From NCBI RefSeq assembly GCF_018309085.1, contig NZ_CP070502.1:310001-374000 (forward strand): a stretch of 64,000 bases of DNA, read 5' to 3'. The DNA is from Sporosarcina sp. Marseille-Q4063 (GTDB taxonomy: Bacteria; Bacillota; Bacilli; Bacillales_A; Planococcaceae). Below the pieces are notes generated by a model. That model made no database searches, was not told the origin of the DNA, and saw only the letters and a program-made list of their open reading frames with translations. A program made the translations under genes and the position numbers. Each line of letters opens with the position of its first letter. Positions within the stretch are counted from its first letter, which is position 1. Shown one piece after another: positions 43,598 through 51,810 of the stretch.

Positions 43598-43762
43598 TTA
43601 ATGCGATTTCTGCCTACAATTTTTACATACTTTAACCATGCCGTCGTTTTCCATTTCATACTCATACAATAATTTTATTCTTTTACGGAAACAGATCGGA
43701 CACTCGCCTCTACCTTTTGATGGCAACTTTTCCAATGCTTTTCCTCTGTTACTTTTCCCCAT
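43598..43762 (-). CDS. 54-residue zinc-ribbon protein
   Basis: The ATG at 43762 follows GGGGGG. The product, MGKSNRGKALEKLPSKGRGE..., has a CPIC...CKNC pair of knuckles 26 residues apart (near 21-24 and 46-49), a likely zinc ribbon, with very basic flanks, so nucleic-acid binding is plausible. It resembles short Bacillus zinc-ribbon proteins of unknown function. Just after its stop the sequence reads as the tail of the toxin family (KM...KK then stop) and the shared hairpin, so the gene seems to have come to lie on a toxin remnant. Confidence 0.72.
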   Translation of the reverse strand: MGKSNRGKALEKLPSKGRGECPICFRKRIKLLYEYEMENDGMVKVCKNCRQKSH

Positions 43763-43862
43763 GCCTATCCCCCCGTGAACGTTCTCTCTTCTCTTTAGTA
43801 AATGATTAACATGAGAAAAGATTGATGAAAATAATATATTTTTTTATCTTTTGGTGCAGTAG

Positions 43863-44050
43863 TTGTCAACAAAGGCATTCAAACGTATAATAAAAACATA
43901 GAATGAATAGAATATAAAAAAGGTCGCTCGGTGTTTGTGCATCGAATGACCAGTTGTGTAAAATCAGGTGCCCATCAAAGGTTCCTGCATTAGGGATAAA
44001 AATAATCCATCCTAATTGAGCCCTTAACTCAAGGATGGGTTATTTTTTTC
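43863..44050 (+). ncRNA. Orphan antitoxin-like RNA
   Basis: TTGTCA (43863-43868), a 17-base spacer and TATAAT (43886-43891), then an RNA start near 43898. The terminator is AATAATCCATCC/GGATGGGTTATT with TTTTTT (44001-44048). Order and motifs equal the 42300-42506 locus, including a paired block (GGTC...GACC, 43923-43952) where the toxin terminator would be. No toxin frame is left on the minus strand, where an unrelated gene begins at 44059. Confidence 0.68.
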
Positions 44051-44058
44051 GTTCGTTA

Positions 44059-44478
44059 TTAAATAACCTCCGATTCCTTTCCAAAATCACCTTCCATATT
44101 AAACCCTACAAAAACTGCGAAAACTACCAAAAGTGCGCTAATCGGCAGTACAAGTAATGTTCTAAATAATACACCCGCCGCCATCTCTACGCCATAATAA
44201 ACAAAAGCCCAATGGACAGTCGTAAAAAGTACTGCAAATAATAATCCTGCTACAATAATGAAAGTGAAGCGATTTTTCGGCGTGATATTCAATTTCACTA
44301 AACATCCAAGTACAAAGGGAACTGCACAAAGTAACGATAAATATGCATAATTTACGTCCACCAGTCCCTCGTTCATATAATAATCTCCTACTACCATCCG
44401 ATTCATTACCGCAGTCCCATAAACCAAGATAAATGCGCCAATTAGACTCCCAAAAGCTAAAAATAGTTTTGAGTGCAC
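44059..44478 (-). CDS. Four-helix membrane protein, unknown
   Basis: A protein of about 139 residues read from the GTG at 44478 (VHSKLFLAFGSLIGAF) after AAGGGATG; an in-frame ATG at 44511 lies upstream of the site. Four membrane helices are predicted with short loops (NITPKNRF) and an acidic tail (MEGDFGKESEVI). No family is recognised. It ends 9 bases from the orphan antitoxin terminator, which may also end this transcript. Confidence 0.65.
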   Translation of the reverse strand: MHSKLFLAFGSLIGAFILVYGTAVMNRMVVGDYYMNEGLVDVNYAYLSLLCAVPFVLGCLVKLNITPKNRFTFIIVAGLLFAVLFTTVHWAFVYYGVEMAAGVLFRTLLVLPISALLVVFAVFVGFNMEGDFGKESEVI

Positions 44479-44635
44479 TTTATGAACATCCCTTCTATCA
44501 TTTTTTTGCAAAATCTAATCCAAGTTAATTAGTTTATGTCTGTCTCGCGCATCATTATGACTAGTCCGGTTTTATTTCCAAAAAATAAAAAAGCCTGAAA
44601 GTAAGCTTGAAGGGCCTCTTAGAGACTTTTATCTA

Positions 44636-44830
44636 TTAATCCCATGAATGGTCGGTGCTTGTTTCATGTTTTCTACTATATAAATAGGCAATTCCAGAAA
44701 AAGCACTCATCAGTCCGATTGAAGTCAATCCCATAGCCATGCCTTCTGTTGTTAAATTACCGGTGACAATTGCGACTGTGATTCCGAATCCAACGCCAGC
44801 TACTATTGCTGCCAGAATGATTCGTATCAT
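44636..44830 (-). CDS. Small two-helix membrane protein, unknown
   Basis: A 64-residue protein, MIRIILAAIVAGVGFGITVA..., with two Gly-rich helices and the tail YSRKHETSTDHSWD. GAGGGGA precedes the ATG. No family is recognised. Confidence 0.65.
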   Translation of the reverse strand: MIRIILAAIVAGVGFGITVAIVTGNLTTEGMAMGLTSIGLMSAFSGIAYLYSRKHETSTDHSWD

Positions 44831-44926
44831 TTTTTCATTCCCCTCGGGTTAATATACGGGATAAATGACCCTATTCGCATACTATTCTTGATTGAAATAA
44901 AATGTGCCTCGTATTATGACAAAACA

Positions 44927-44969
44927 AAAAAGTAGCACAAACTAAACTTTAGTCTGCACTACTTTTTTT
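44927..44969 (-). terminator. Terminator of the mevalonate operon
   Basis: On the minus strand AAAAAAAGTAG..ACTAAA and TTTAGT..CTACTTTTTT pair and overlap the fni stop codon. Confidence 0.88.
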
Positions 44970-46002
44970 ATCTGGATTCTACTCTCAAACGATCCGTGTC
45001 TTGTAGTTCTTTAAGTGTTGCTGCCCCAATACCGAACATCGCCATCCGGAGTTCTAATTCTCTTGTTTCCATGACTTCCATTACATCTTCCAGGGATTCA
45101 GTGGCTTCTTTCAAAATCGAACGCCCGACACCGACCAGGTCGCTTCCCAATGCAATGGCTTTAGCTGCTTCGACGCCGGTCTTTATGCCGCCGCTTGCAA
45201 TAACAGGTTGGTTTTCGATATGATCTCTTACTGATGTAATGCAATCGACGGTCGGTATTCCCCACTCGCTGAAAGCATCAGCAGCTTTTCGTTTCACTGG
45301 AATCGACGAGCGGAATTTCTCGACTTGACTCCATGAAGTACCACCTGCGCCTGCAACATCAATAAAAGAAATGCCTACATCACATAACTTTTTAGCCGTA
45401 GCGCCGTCAATTCCCCAACCGACTTCTTTCACGCCGACGGGAACGCCAACTTCAGCGCAAAGTTGTTCGATTTTCAGCAATAAATTCTTGAAATTTGTAT
45501 TGCCTTCAGGCTGAATGACTTCTTGAATGCTATTTAAGTGCAGAACAAGCGCATCTGACTCTGTCATTTCGATAATACGCCTGCATTCATCCGTTCCAAA
45601 GCCATAATTGAATTGCACTGCGCCTAGATTTGCGATAATCGGGATACTCGGTGCATACTTTCTTACTTGGAAAGAAGACCGGAATTTTTCGCTTTCGATT
45701 AAAGCGCGTGTAGATCCTAATGCTAACGCCCAACCTCTTTCCTCAGCGGCTTCTGCTAAGTTCCGATTGATCGTTTCCGCAAATTCAGCGCCGCCAGTCA
45801 TTGAACTTATTAGAAATGGCGTTTTGCATTCATGTTCCAAAAACTTTGTATGAATTGATATTTCCTCAAAATCTATTTCGGGTAAAGCATTATGAAGAAA
45901 ACTGACGAGTTCAAATCCGGTTGAAATTGAATGTCCTGTCACTTTTTCTTCTAATGCAATTTGAATATGTTCTGATTTCCTTTTATCAATAGGACCAGTC
46001 AT
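44968..46002 (-). CDS. fni: Type 2 isopentenyl-diphosphate delta-isomerase (FMN)
   Basis: A 344-residue TIM-barrel flavoenzyme converting IPP to DMAPP. It shows RKSEHIQIALE at the N-terminus, FLISSMTGGAEFAETINRNLAEAA (near 60-80), ALGSTRALIE, VGVKEVGWGID (near 190), VAGAGGTSWSQVE, and IASGGIKTGVEAAKAIALG. These are standard for Fni/IDI-2. It is last in the mvaK1-mvaD-mvaK2-fni run, 37 bp after mvaK2, and completes conversion of mevalonate to both C5 isoprenoid units. Confidence 0.96.
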   Translation of the reverse strand: MTGPIDKRKSEHIQIALEEKVTGHSISTGFELVSFLHNALPEIDFEEISIHTKFLEHECKTPFLISSMTGGAEFAETINRNLAEAAEERGWALALGSTRALIESEKFRSSFQVRKYAPSIPIIANLGAVQFNYGFGTDECRRIIEMTESDALVLHLNSIQEVIQPEGNTNFKNLLLKIEQLCAEVGVPVGVKEVGWGIDGATAKKLCDVGISFIDVAGAGGTSWSQVEKFRSSIPVKRKAADAFSEWGIPTVDCITSVRDHIENQPVIASGGIKTGVEAAKAIALGSDLVGVGRSILKEATESLEDVMEVMETRELELRMAMFGIGAATLKELQDTDRLRVESR

Positions 46003-46039
46003 TTAATCGTACCCCCTCATTCTTTATGTAGACAACGAA

Positions 46040-47128
46040 TCATAATGCACCGTATTTAGATACGTTTAATCGCAAAGGCAATATATCTTCTGATTTCCAT
46101 TCGTTATACAAATACTCTGCATCTTTTTCTTTCTGAACAAAGGCGATTCCACAATCGCCGCCGCCCGCACCTGATGTTTTACCACTGCCATACTTATCGG
46201 CCAGTTGAATTAACGTTTTGAGTTTGGGCGTTTCTATATTAACCTCTGCCGAATCACTTAATCGTTTAATCGCTTCCCGATTTAGTTTAAGACTTGAAAT
46301 CGCCAAGACGCTGTCATTTTTCTTGAAACTGTTAATTAGACTGCTTACTGCTTTTTCACTTTGCTCAATAAAGTTTACATATTCGCTCGGTCGACTGTCG
46401 CGTAAATGCTTGATCTTGGTAACCATCGGAGCCGTGGCAGCGATATTCCCTGTCCATCCGACGCAGAGAATTAGATCTTTTGGCGGGCTTATGTTTTCAA
46501 TTAAAAGACTTGGCCATCTCTGCTCAACAATTTTCAGTAACGGTGTTTCTTTTCGTAGTTCATCCAAAAGCCATGTGGATGTAAAAGCGGCGTATTGAAT
46601 CCAGCCGCCGTATGTAGATGCGGCAATATCCGCGCAGGAACCATTTCCTTGAGTTTTGAAATGGGCGATAGCTGAAAGTTTATAGATCAATTCAGCTGTC
46701 GGTTTTAATTCGTAAAATTTGAACAAAGATGTAATGGTCGTGACAACTACTGCGGCACTCGAGCCTAAACCGTATTTTTTTCCGGATGAATCGTCCAGCT
46801 CGCTAGTAATCAGTAAGGAAAATGGTCGAGGATGAATCGATTTTTCTACTATAAAAGAATTGAATGTGCTAATTGCATTTCGAATAAAGGTCAACTTCGA
46901 ATCTGAGCTGCTGAAATTCACTTCCACTTCATCGAAATCCCATGTAACATTATTTAAGCCCAATTGCGGTAGTGAAAGAAGATTTCGATCGTTTTCTTTT
47001 ATTTCTGCATTCATATATCGATTGACAGCAACGACTATTGCTCGCCTGTCGGGTTCCAGCACGGAATACTCCCCGGCAATCATCAGTTTTCCTGGCACTT
47101 TAATATGATGTGTGGTGGTCTGCATCAT
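46040..47128 (-). CDS. mvaK2: Phosphomevalonate kinase
   Basis: A 362-residue GHMP kinase: IKVPGKLMIAGEYSVLEP at the N-terminus, KYGLGSSAAVVVT (ATP loop) near 115, and SGAGGGDCGIAF near 320. It phosphorylates 5-phosphomevalonate. The start is the ATG at 47128, sharing one base with the mvaD stop (TGATG), so translation is coupled; an in-frame start at 47188 lies deep in mvaD and is rejected. No separate ribosome site is visible. Confidence 0.95.
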   Translation of the reverse strand: MMQTTTHHIKVPGKLMIAGEYSVLEPDRRAIVVAVNRYMNAEIKENDRNLLSLPQLGLNNVTWDFDEVEVNFSSSDSKLTFIRNAISTFNSFIVEKSIHPRPFSLLITSELDDSSGKKYGLGSSAAVVVTTITSLFKFYELKPTAELIYKLSAIAHFKTQGNGSCADIAASTYGGWIQYAAFTSTWLLDELRKETPLLKIVEQRWPSLLIENISPPKDLILCVGWTGNIAATAPMVTKIKHLRDSRPSEYVNFIEQSEKAVSSLINSFKKNDSVLAISSLKLNREAIKRLSDSAEVNIETPKLKTLIQLADKYGSGKTSGAGGGDCGIAFVQKEKDAEYLYNEWKSEDILPLRLNVSKYGAL

Positions 47129-48129
47129 CAACAACACGTCTTTCTTTTTGTCTGAGGCAAATAGGAAATTCCAGGACCTGGATGGCAAGTAAACACATCT
47201 TGTACAGAAGTCACGGACATTAACGCTTCTCGGACATACTCTTCATCTTTAGGCTGGCAAAGAACCTTAACATTCGGACCGGCGTCAATTGTGAAGTACG
47301 CATGAATACCCGACTCCCTCAATTCTTGGACCTTTTCCATTACATCGAAAGTTGCGCTTTGCCAGTACATGAAAGGCGGATTTGCCCCTAATGTTGTCGC
47401 GTGCATTTTCATGGCATTTCTTTCGAGGACATCCCCAAGCATTTCGAAGTTGCGCTGGTTGATGGCTTGTTTTGCGACTTCCAAATCTTCATCTACAGTG
47501 TCTAACCAACCTTGATAAAAAGGCGATGTTTCGACAGATCGTTTCATGCCTTCACGGCTTAAGATTTTTTTCTGTTTCGGTTCTAAAAGGACGGATAAAA
47601 TACTTAAATCCCATTTCTCTTCAGGTAAAATCTGCTCGGCATGAGAGTCTGTCCCGTCAGGTAGCTGCCCTTTTTTCCATTCTACATAGCCGCCGTATAT
47701 TGATCGACATGCAGAACCCGAACCACGCCGTGCGATTGTGGAAAGCGTTGGTTCATCGATATCCATGCCCAATGCTTTTGTCGCCGCCGCGGCTAATGCT
47801 GCAAAACCGGACGCCGAGGAAGCGAAACCAGCAGCAGTAGGCACTTTGTTTGTAGAATCTACAACCGCATATTTTTTCACGCCTGATAGATTTCGTATCA
47901 GGTCTAAAAATTCACTAATTTTTTTAGTTTCATCTTCAGTTGCCAATGTATCATTTAAGTAAAACTTATCTGCTGTTAGACATTCGCAAAACTGAACGGA
48001 AGTTATTGTGTAAAACTGGTCCAATGTGATGGAAAGGTTGCTGTTCATCGGTAAAAATAATTCTTCATTACGTTTTCCCCAATATTTAATTAAAGCAATA
48101 TTCGTATGAGCTTTAGCTGTTGCTTCCAA
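47128..48129 (-). CDS. mvaD: Diphosphomevalonate decarboxylase
   Basis: A 333-residue GHMP-fold enzyme: AHTNIALIKYWGKRNEELFLP at the N-terminus, PTAAGFASSASGFAALAAAA (near 97-116), RRGSGSACRSIYGGYVEW (near 140), and TIDAGPNVKVLC (near 275) with the catalytic Asp. It makes IPP from diphosphomevalonate with ATP. It lies 36 bp after mvaK1. Confidence 0.96.
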   Translation of the reverse strand: MEATAKAHTNIALIKYWGKRNEELFLPMNSNLSITLDQFYTITSVQFCECLTADKFYLNDTLATEDETKKISEFLDLIRNLSGVKKYAVVDSTNKVPTAAGFASSASGFAALAAAATKALGMDIDEPTLSTIARRGSGSACRSIYGGYVEWKKGQLPDGTDSHAEQILPEEKWDLSILSVLLEPKQKKILSREGMKRSVETSPFYQGWLDTVDEDLEVAKQAINQRNFEMLGDVLERNAMKMHATTLGANPPFMYWQSATFDVMEKVQELRESGIHAYFTIDAGPNVKVLCQPKDEEYVREALMSVTSVQDVFTCHPGPGISYLPQTKRKTCC

Positions 48130-48165
48130 TTTTACATTCCTTTCATAAATACATTCATTTTACTA

Positions 48166-49119
48166 TCAATTTTTGCCTACCTCGAAACTCCAAGTTTGAA
48201 AGGCTCCGGCTGTAAGTAATGCTTCTTCAAGTTCTTTTGCATGTTGGTGGTTTTTTGCAAGTGCGAGTATGCACCCGCCCCGACCCCCACCTGTTAACTT
48301 AGCTCCGAGCGCACCTTTTTCCTTTGCGGCAGAGACTAATCGATCGATACCGGAATCGCTCACGCCTAATAGAGTGAGCTCTCGTTGCGCAGCATCCAGG
48401 GTATTCCCTAGCAAGTCAATCTCGCCAGCAATCAGTGCGCTTTTAGCTTTAAATGTATTAGCTTCAAGTGCATTAAGGGATTGTTCGGTTTTGACTGCAT
48501 CAAGATTATACATTTCTTTGATGCTTTCGACTGCTCCGCGCGTATTGCCAATTCGGCCCGAATCCGCAACTACGAGATAAAATGGACCACCTATTTCTAA
48601 GGATGCGATAGAACTTCCTCGTTGAAACCAAATTGGATGGTCATTTGAAGACGCCGCCGCATCAATCCCGCTTGGATTTCCGTGTGCAAAGGTTTCGGCG
48701 ATATGGACAAGTTCCTTGAGTTTCTCGTCGTTCAGTACTTGTCCAAAGTAAAGAAACAAGCCCCTCACGATAGAAATTGCAATCGCAGCACTTGAACCTA
48801 AACCACGTCCCAAAGGTATTGTTGATTCTAAACAAATTCTAAGTCCTTCTGGTTTTTGCATTAAGCATTTCATGGTTTCATTAATACAAACTGCAATTCC
48901 TTCCATACTTCCAGGTATTTCTTCGTAAGGTCCACTATAATATGGAGATTCAAATGAAATTGTTTTATTATTATTAATTTCTTCGATTGTAGCTCGTGCT
49001 TCAATCGCTGGAAACGGGAGTGCAATCGCTGGCTTACCATAGACAACCGCATGCTCGCCTATCAATATTAACTTACTATGTGCAGTGCCTACTGCAGTTT
49101 TACGAGGTATGGCAACCAT
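48166..49119 (-). CDS. mvaK1: Mevalonate kinase
   Basis: A 317-residue GHMP kinase: SKLILIGEHAVVYGKPAIALP (near 15-35), IPLGRGLGSSAAIAISIVRG (near 105-125), GNPSGIDAAASSNDHPIWF with the catalytic Asp, and KLTGGGRGGCILALA (near 275). It is the first gene of the lower mevalonate operon. The genes for HMG-CoA synthase and reductase are not in this window. Confidence 0.95.
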   Translation of the reverse strand: MVAIPRKTAVGTAHSKLILIGEHAVVYGKPAIALPFPAIEARATIEEINNNKTISFESPYYSGPYEEIPGSMEGIAVCINETMKCLMQKPEGLRICLESTIPLGRGLGSSAAIAISIVRGLFLYFGQVLNDEKLKELVHIAETFAHGNPSGIDAAASSNDHPIWFQRGSSIASLEIGGPFYLVVADSGRIGNTRGAVESIKEMYNLDAVKTEQSLNALEANTFKAKSALIAGEIDLLGNTLDAAQRELTLLGVSDSGIDRLVSAAKEKGALGAKLTGGGRGGCILALAKNHQHAKELEEALLTAGAFQTWSFEVGKN

Positions 49120-49238
49120 ACAGTAACCTCACTTTCTAAATTAGATAAATTCACATCGCACTCGTATGAAACATACGTCATCTTTGATTTTACCATTATT
49201 AATGGATTCTTCCAATCATCCTTCTTCGCATAGTCATA

Positions 49239-49266
49239 ACTTCTTCCATACACGATACATACGATA
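49239..49266 (+). promoter_or_regulatory. Candidate SigK promoter
   Basis: AC (49239-49240), a 17-base spacer and CATACGATA (49258-49266) fit the B. subtilis SigK consensus AC-N16/17-CATAnnnTA, 31 bases before the start of the next gene. The motif is short and could be chance, but the genes downstream look spore-related. Confidence 0.4.
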
Positions 49267-49296
49267 GGGTATCCGATATTGGAAAGGAGGACTATT

Positions 49297-49650
49297 TTGC
49301 ACTATGTCTATTATTCAACCTTGACCTCAGAACCGCAAACTACTGTGGATCCAAATCCATTCCCGCCTGTTGATCCTAAGCTTCTAAATATTTCCGCACA
49401 TAAGTTTCAAGAACTAATGCAACAAGCAAATAAACTAGTTGAAAAAATTAGTACTTCTGAAGAGTTTGCCTACGAACTAATGAACGAAGCTCAGCTTTCT
49501 AATACCAAAAAGGTAGGAGAATTAATAAAATCAACAGGAATCACAATTAAAGTCGAAACTTCATTTACCCCAACCGGAATTCATATTAAATTAGATAATT
49601 CTGAAGTTCAAGGAAGGTGTTGCCAGTTAGCCATGTTACTCCATTGGTGA
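49297..49650 (+). CDS. Conserved protein, possibly sporulation-related
   Basis: A 117-residue soluble protein from the TTG at 49297 (LHYVYYSTLTSEP), after GGAAAGGAGG. A Pro-rich start (DPNPFPPVDPKLL) is followed by a helical segment FQELMQQANKLVEKISTS and a strand-rich end CCQLAMLLHW. No family is recognised with certainty. It is followed by a LysM/GH18 spore-type hydrolase 45 bp downstream and preceded by a possible SigK promoter, which suggests a mother-cell spore protein. Confidence 0.65.
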   Translation: MHYVYYSTLTSEPQTTVDPNPFPPVDPKLLNISAHKFQELMQQANKLVEKISTSEEFAYELMNEAQLSNTKKVGELIKSTGITIKVETSFTPTGIHIKLDNSEVQGRCCQLAMLLHW

Positions 49651-49695
49651 ATTAATGAGTGATGCTTGTAAATGACTTTTAAGAGGTGTTGTAGA

Positions 49696-50835
49696 ATGCA
49701 GATTCATGTTGTGAAAAAAGGAGAATCACTATGGGATCTATCTCACCAATTCGGCATTCCGATTGAACAAATCATTAATGTAAATCAATTGGAAACACCT
49801 GAAAAACTTGTTGTAGGTCAAGCACTAATCATCCCGACATCGACTCCAGTGACAGCTAAGCCAGTTATCGATGTGAATGCTTATACGATTAATACAGGAG
49901 AAACAGGTGCCGAAGAAATTCACACTGTCGGCAAATATTTAACCTATTGGATGCCATTCGCATATCGGATGACAGATACTGGCGGCCTGGAAGCTATTGA
50001 TGATTCCGCAATGATTCAAGCAGCTATAGAGGAGCGGGTCGTTCCCGTATTATGCATTACCAATTTTAGCGCAACAGAAGCAGGTTCAACATTAGCACAT
50101 ACCATTCTATCAAATAATGACATTCAAGAACGTTTATTAACGAATATCGTATCGTTAATGCAAGAAAAAGGTTATCGAGGTATAAATGTTGACTTTGAAA
50201 ACGTATTACCCGCGGATCGTGTACTATATAATCAATTTTTACAGCGTACTGTTGACCGCTTACATCCAGAAGGTTATTTTGTTTCTACCGCCCTTGCGCC
50301 GAAAGTTAGCGGCGAGCAAAAAGGGTTATTATATGAGGCGCATGATTACGAAGCGCATGGAAGAATTGTTGACTTTGTTGTGTTAATGACATATGAGTGG
50401 GGATATCGACTTGGTCCGCCCCAAGCCATTTCACCTCTTAATCAAATAAAACGTGTACTTGATTATGCGGTTACTGTTATTCCTAGGGACAAGATTTTTT
50501 TCGGGTTTCAAATTTATGCGCGTGATTGGGTCCTACCGCATGTACCCGGAACAGAGGCAGAGACTTTTAGTCAACAAGAAGCCGTTCGGCGCGCAGTGCA
50601 ACATGATGTAGCTATTCAATTTGACGAGACAGCCCAGTCCCCTTTCTTTCGTTATGCTGATGATCAAGGTCAGACGCATGAAGTATGGTTTGAGGATGCC
50701 CGTAGCGCGCAGGCAAAGTTTGATACGGTGAAAAATTATAATTTGCGCGGGATTAGTTACTGGGTACTCGGTTATCCATACCCACAAAATTGGGCATTAC
50801 TCGAAGACAATTTTATCATTCGAAAAAGAATGTAA
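49696..50835 (+). CDS. LysM-GH18 peptidoglycan hydrolase, SleL/YaaH family
   Basis: A 379-residue protein: one LysM domain (MQIHVVKKGESLWDLSHQFG to about 48), then a glycoside hydrolase family 18 barrel with the catalytic Glu in YRGINVDFENV (near 167), VSTALAPK and VLMTYEWGYR. SleL/YaaH enzymes cut muramic-delta-lactam cortex in germinating spores; those usually have two LysM repeats, this has one. No signal peptide, as for coat-located enzymes. The ATG at 49696 follows AAGAGGTG; an upstream in-frame start at 49672 precedes that site. Confidence 0.87.
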   Translation: MQIHVVKKGESLWDLSHQFGIPIEQIINVNQLETPEKLVVGQALIIPTSTPVTAKPVIDVNAYTINTGETGAEEIHTVGKYLTYWMPFAYRMTDTGGLEAIDDSAMIQAAIEERVVPVLCITNFSATEAGSTLAHTILSNNDIQERLLTNIVSLMQEKGYRGINVDFENVLPADRVLYNQFLQRTVDRLHPEGYFVSTALAPKVSGEQKGLLYEAHDYEAHGRIVDFVVLMTYEWGYRLGPPQAISPLNQIKRVLDYAVTVIPRDKIFFGFQIYARDWVLPHVPGTEAETFSQQEAVRRAVQHDVAIQFDETAQSPFFRYADDQGQTHEVWFEDARSAQAKFDTVKNYNLRGISYWVLGYPYPQNWALLEDNFIIRKRM

Positions 50836-50860
50836 AATGTGATTGACGGATTATAAAAAT

Positions 50861-50898
50861 TAAACCGCCCTTAGCTTTTTTAGCCCAAGGACGGTTTA
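50861..50898. terminator. Bidirectional terminator
   Basis: TAAACCGCCCTTAGCT and AGCCCAAGGACGGTTTA pair between convergent GH18 and DUF4097 genes; T-rich tracts flank both sides. Confidence 0.85.
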
Positions 50899-50916
50899 TT
50901 GTTGTGCAATTAAAAG

Positions 50917-51720
50917 CTATTTTTCGTTAACAGTGATTCCACCGTTGTCCGATCTCAATTTAATCAAGTTCTTTCCTTCGCCAAACACAGTTTTCTCATT
51001 CTTTTTTCCGAAAACATCGATTTTGCCGTTAGCTGTTTTCACATCAATTATCCCGTTAGTCGGCATAGTTGTGGTCATAATTTCGATTCGTCCGTTATCA
51101 GTCGTTAAATCGATTTGTCGTTCCAAATCGTTTGTTACTAGCATGATCCGGCCGTTGTCTGTTTTTCCAATAATCTCGCCATTCACTTGTTCTAAAATAA
51201 TTTTACCGTTATTTGATTGGACATGGGTAGAAACCGCGTCGACATTTTTCATTTCGATGTTTCCATTGTCAGTTTCAAAAGAAATATCTTTCACGTCCAA
51301 GTTTTCCGCCTTGATTTTCCCATTATTGTTTTTTGTTTTAATCAAATCATATTGTTTTTGGGGAACTTTCACCAGTAGCTCCATTTTAGAAAATGATAAA
51401 TCAAAACGTAAGAAATTCCATCTATTCTCTTTAAACTTTACTGTAAGCGTTTCGTTGTTTACATCAGCATCGAAATCGAATTTTGCGTTTTTTCTTTTCT
51501 TTCCGATGTATTCGATGGTGGTAGTTGTGCTATCGGTTGGTATAATTTCCACTGAAGCATTGTCGGATAAGATATCTATAGTTGTAAATGATACATCTTT
51601 CAACACGATCTTTTTCGAATCGTCAACAAATTTATTCCACGCTTGCCAAAAGAAAGTACCTCCCAACACAATGAAAAGTATAATCAACACTCCAATAAGC
51701 AATCCCCTATTTTGTTTCAT
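50917..51720 (-). CDS. DUF4097 family beta-strand-repeat protein, membrane anchored
   Basis: A 267-residue protein from the ATG at 51720 after GGAGGTTGGG. One N-terminal helix (GLLIGVLIILFIVLGGTFF), then repeated strands with the motif DNG(R/K/N)I: TDNGNIEMKNV, SNNGKIILEQV, TDNGRIMLVT, TDNGRIEIMTT, TANGKIDVFG. This is the DUF4097 beta-helix, with cleaner repeats than the homologue at 3015-3761. It is monocistronic. The function is unknown; an envelope role is likely. Confidence 0.88.
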   Translation of the reverse strand: MKQNRGLLIGVLIILFIVLGGTFFWQAWNKFVDDSKKIVLKDVSFTTIDILSDNASVEIIPTDSTTTTIEYIGKKRKNAKFDFDADVNNETLTVKFKENRWNFLRFDLSFSKMELLVKVPQKQYDLIKTKNNNGKIKAENLDVKDISFETDNGNIEMKNVDAVSTHVQSNNGKIILEQVNGEIIGKTDNGRIMLVTNDLERQIDLTTDNGRIEIMTTTMPTNGIIDVKTANGKIDVFGKKNEKTVFGEGKNLIKLRSDNGGITVNEK

Positions 51721-51810
51721 TGTCCCAACCTCCATATGAATGAATTCCTATACATCTCATTATATTTGTAAAGTGGGTCCGATTGAATGGACTTGGGAGG
51801 TGGTTTCATC

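Noticed and set aside
50933..51739. Long open frame antisense to the DUF4097 gene
   Set aside because: It mirrors the repetitive DNG codons of the real gene, has no ribosome site, and its protein shows only low-complexity hydrophobic runs.
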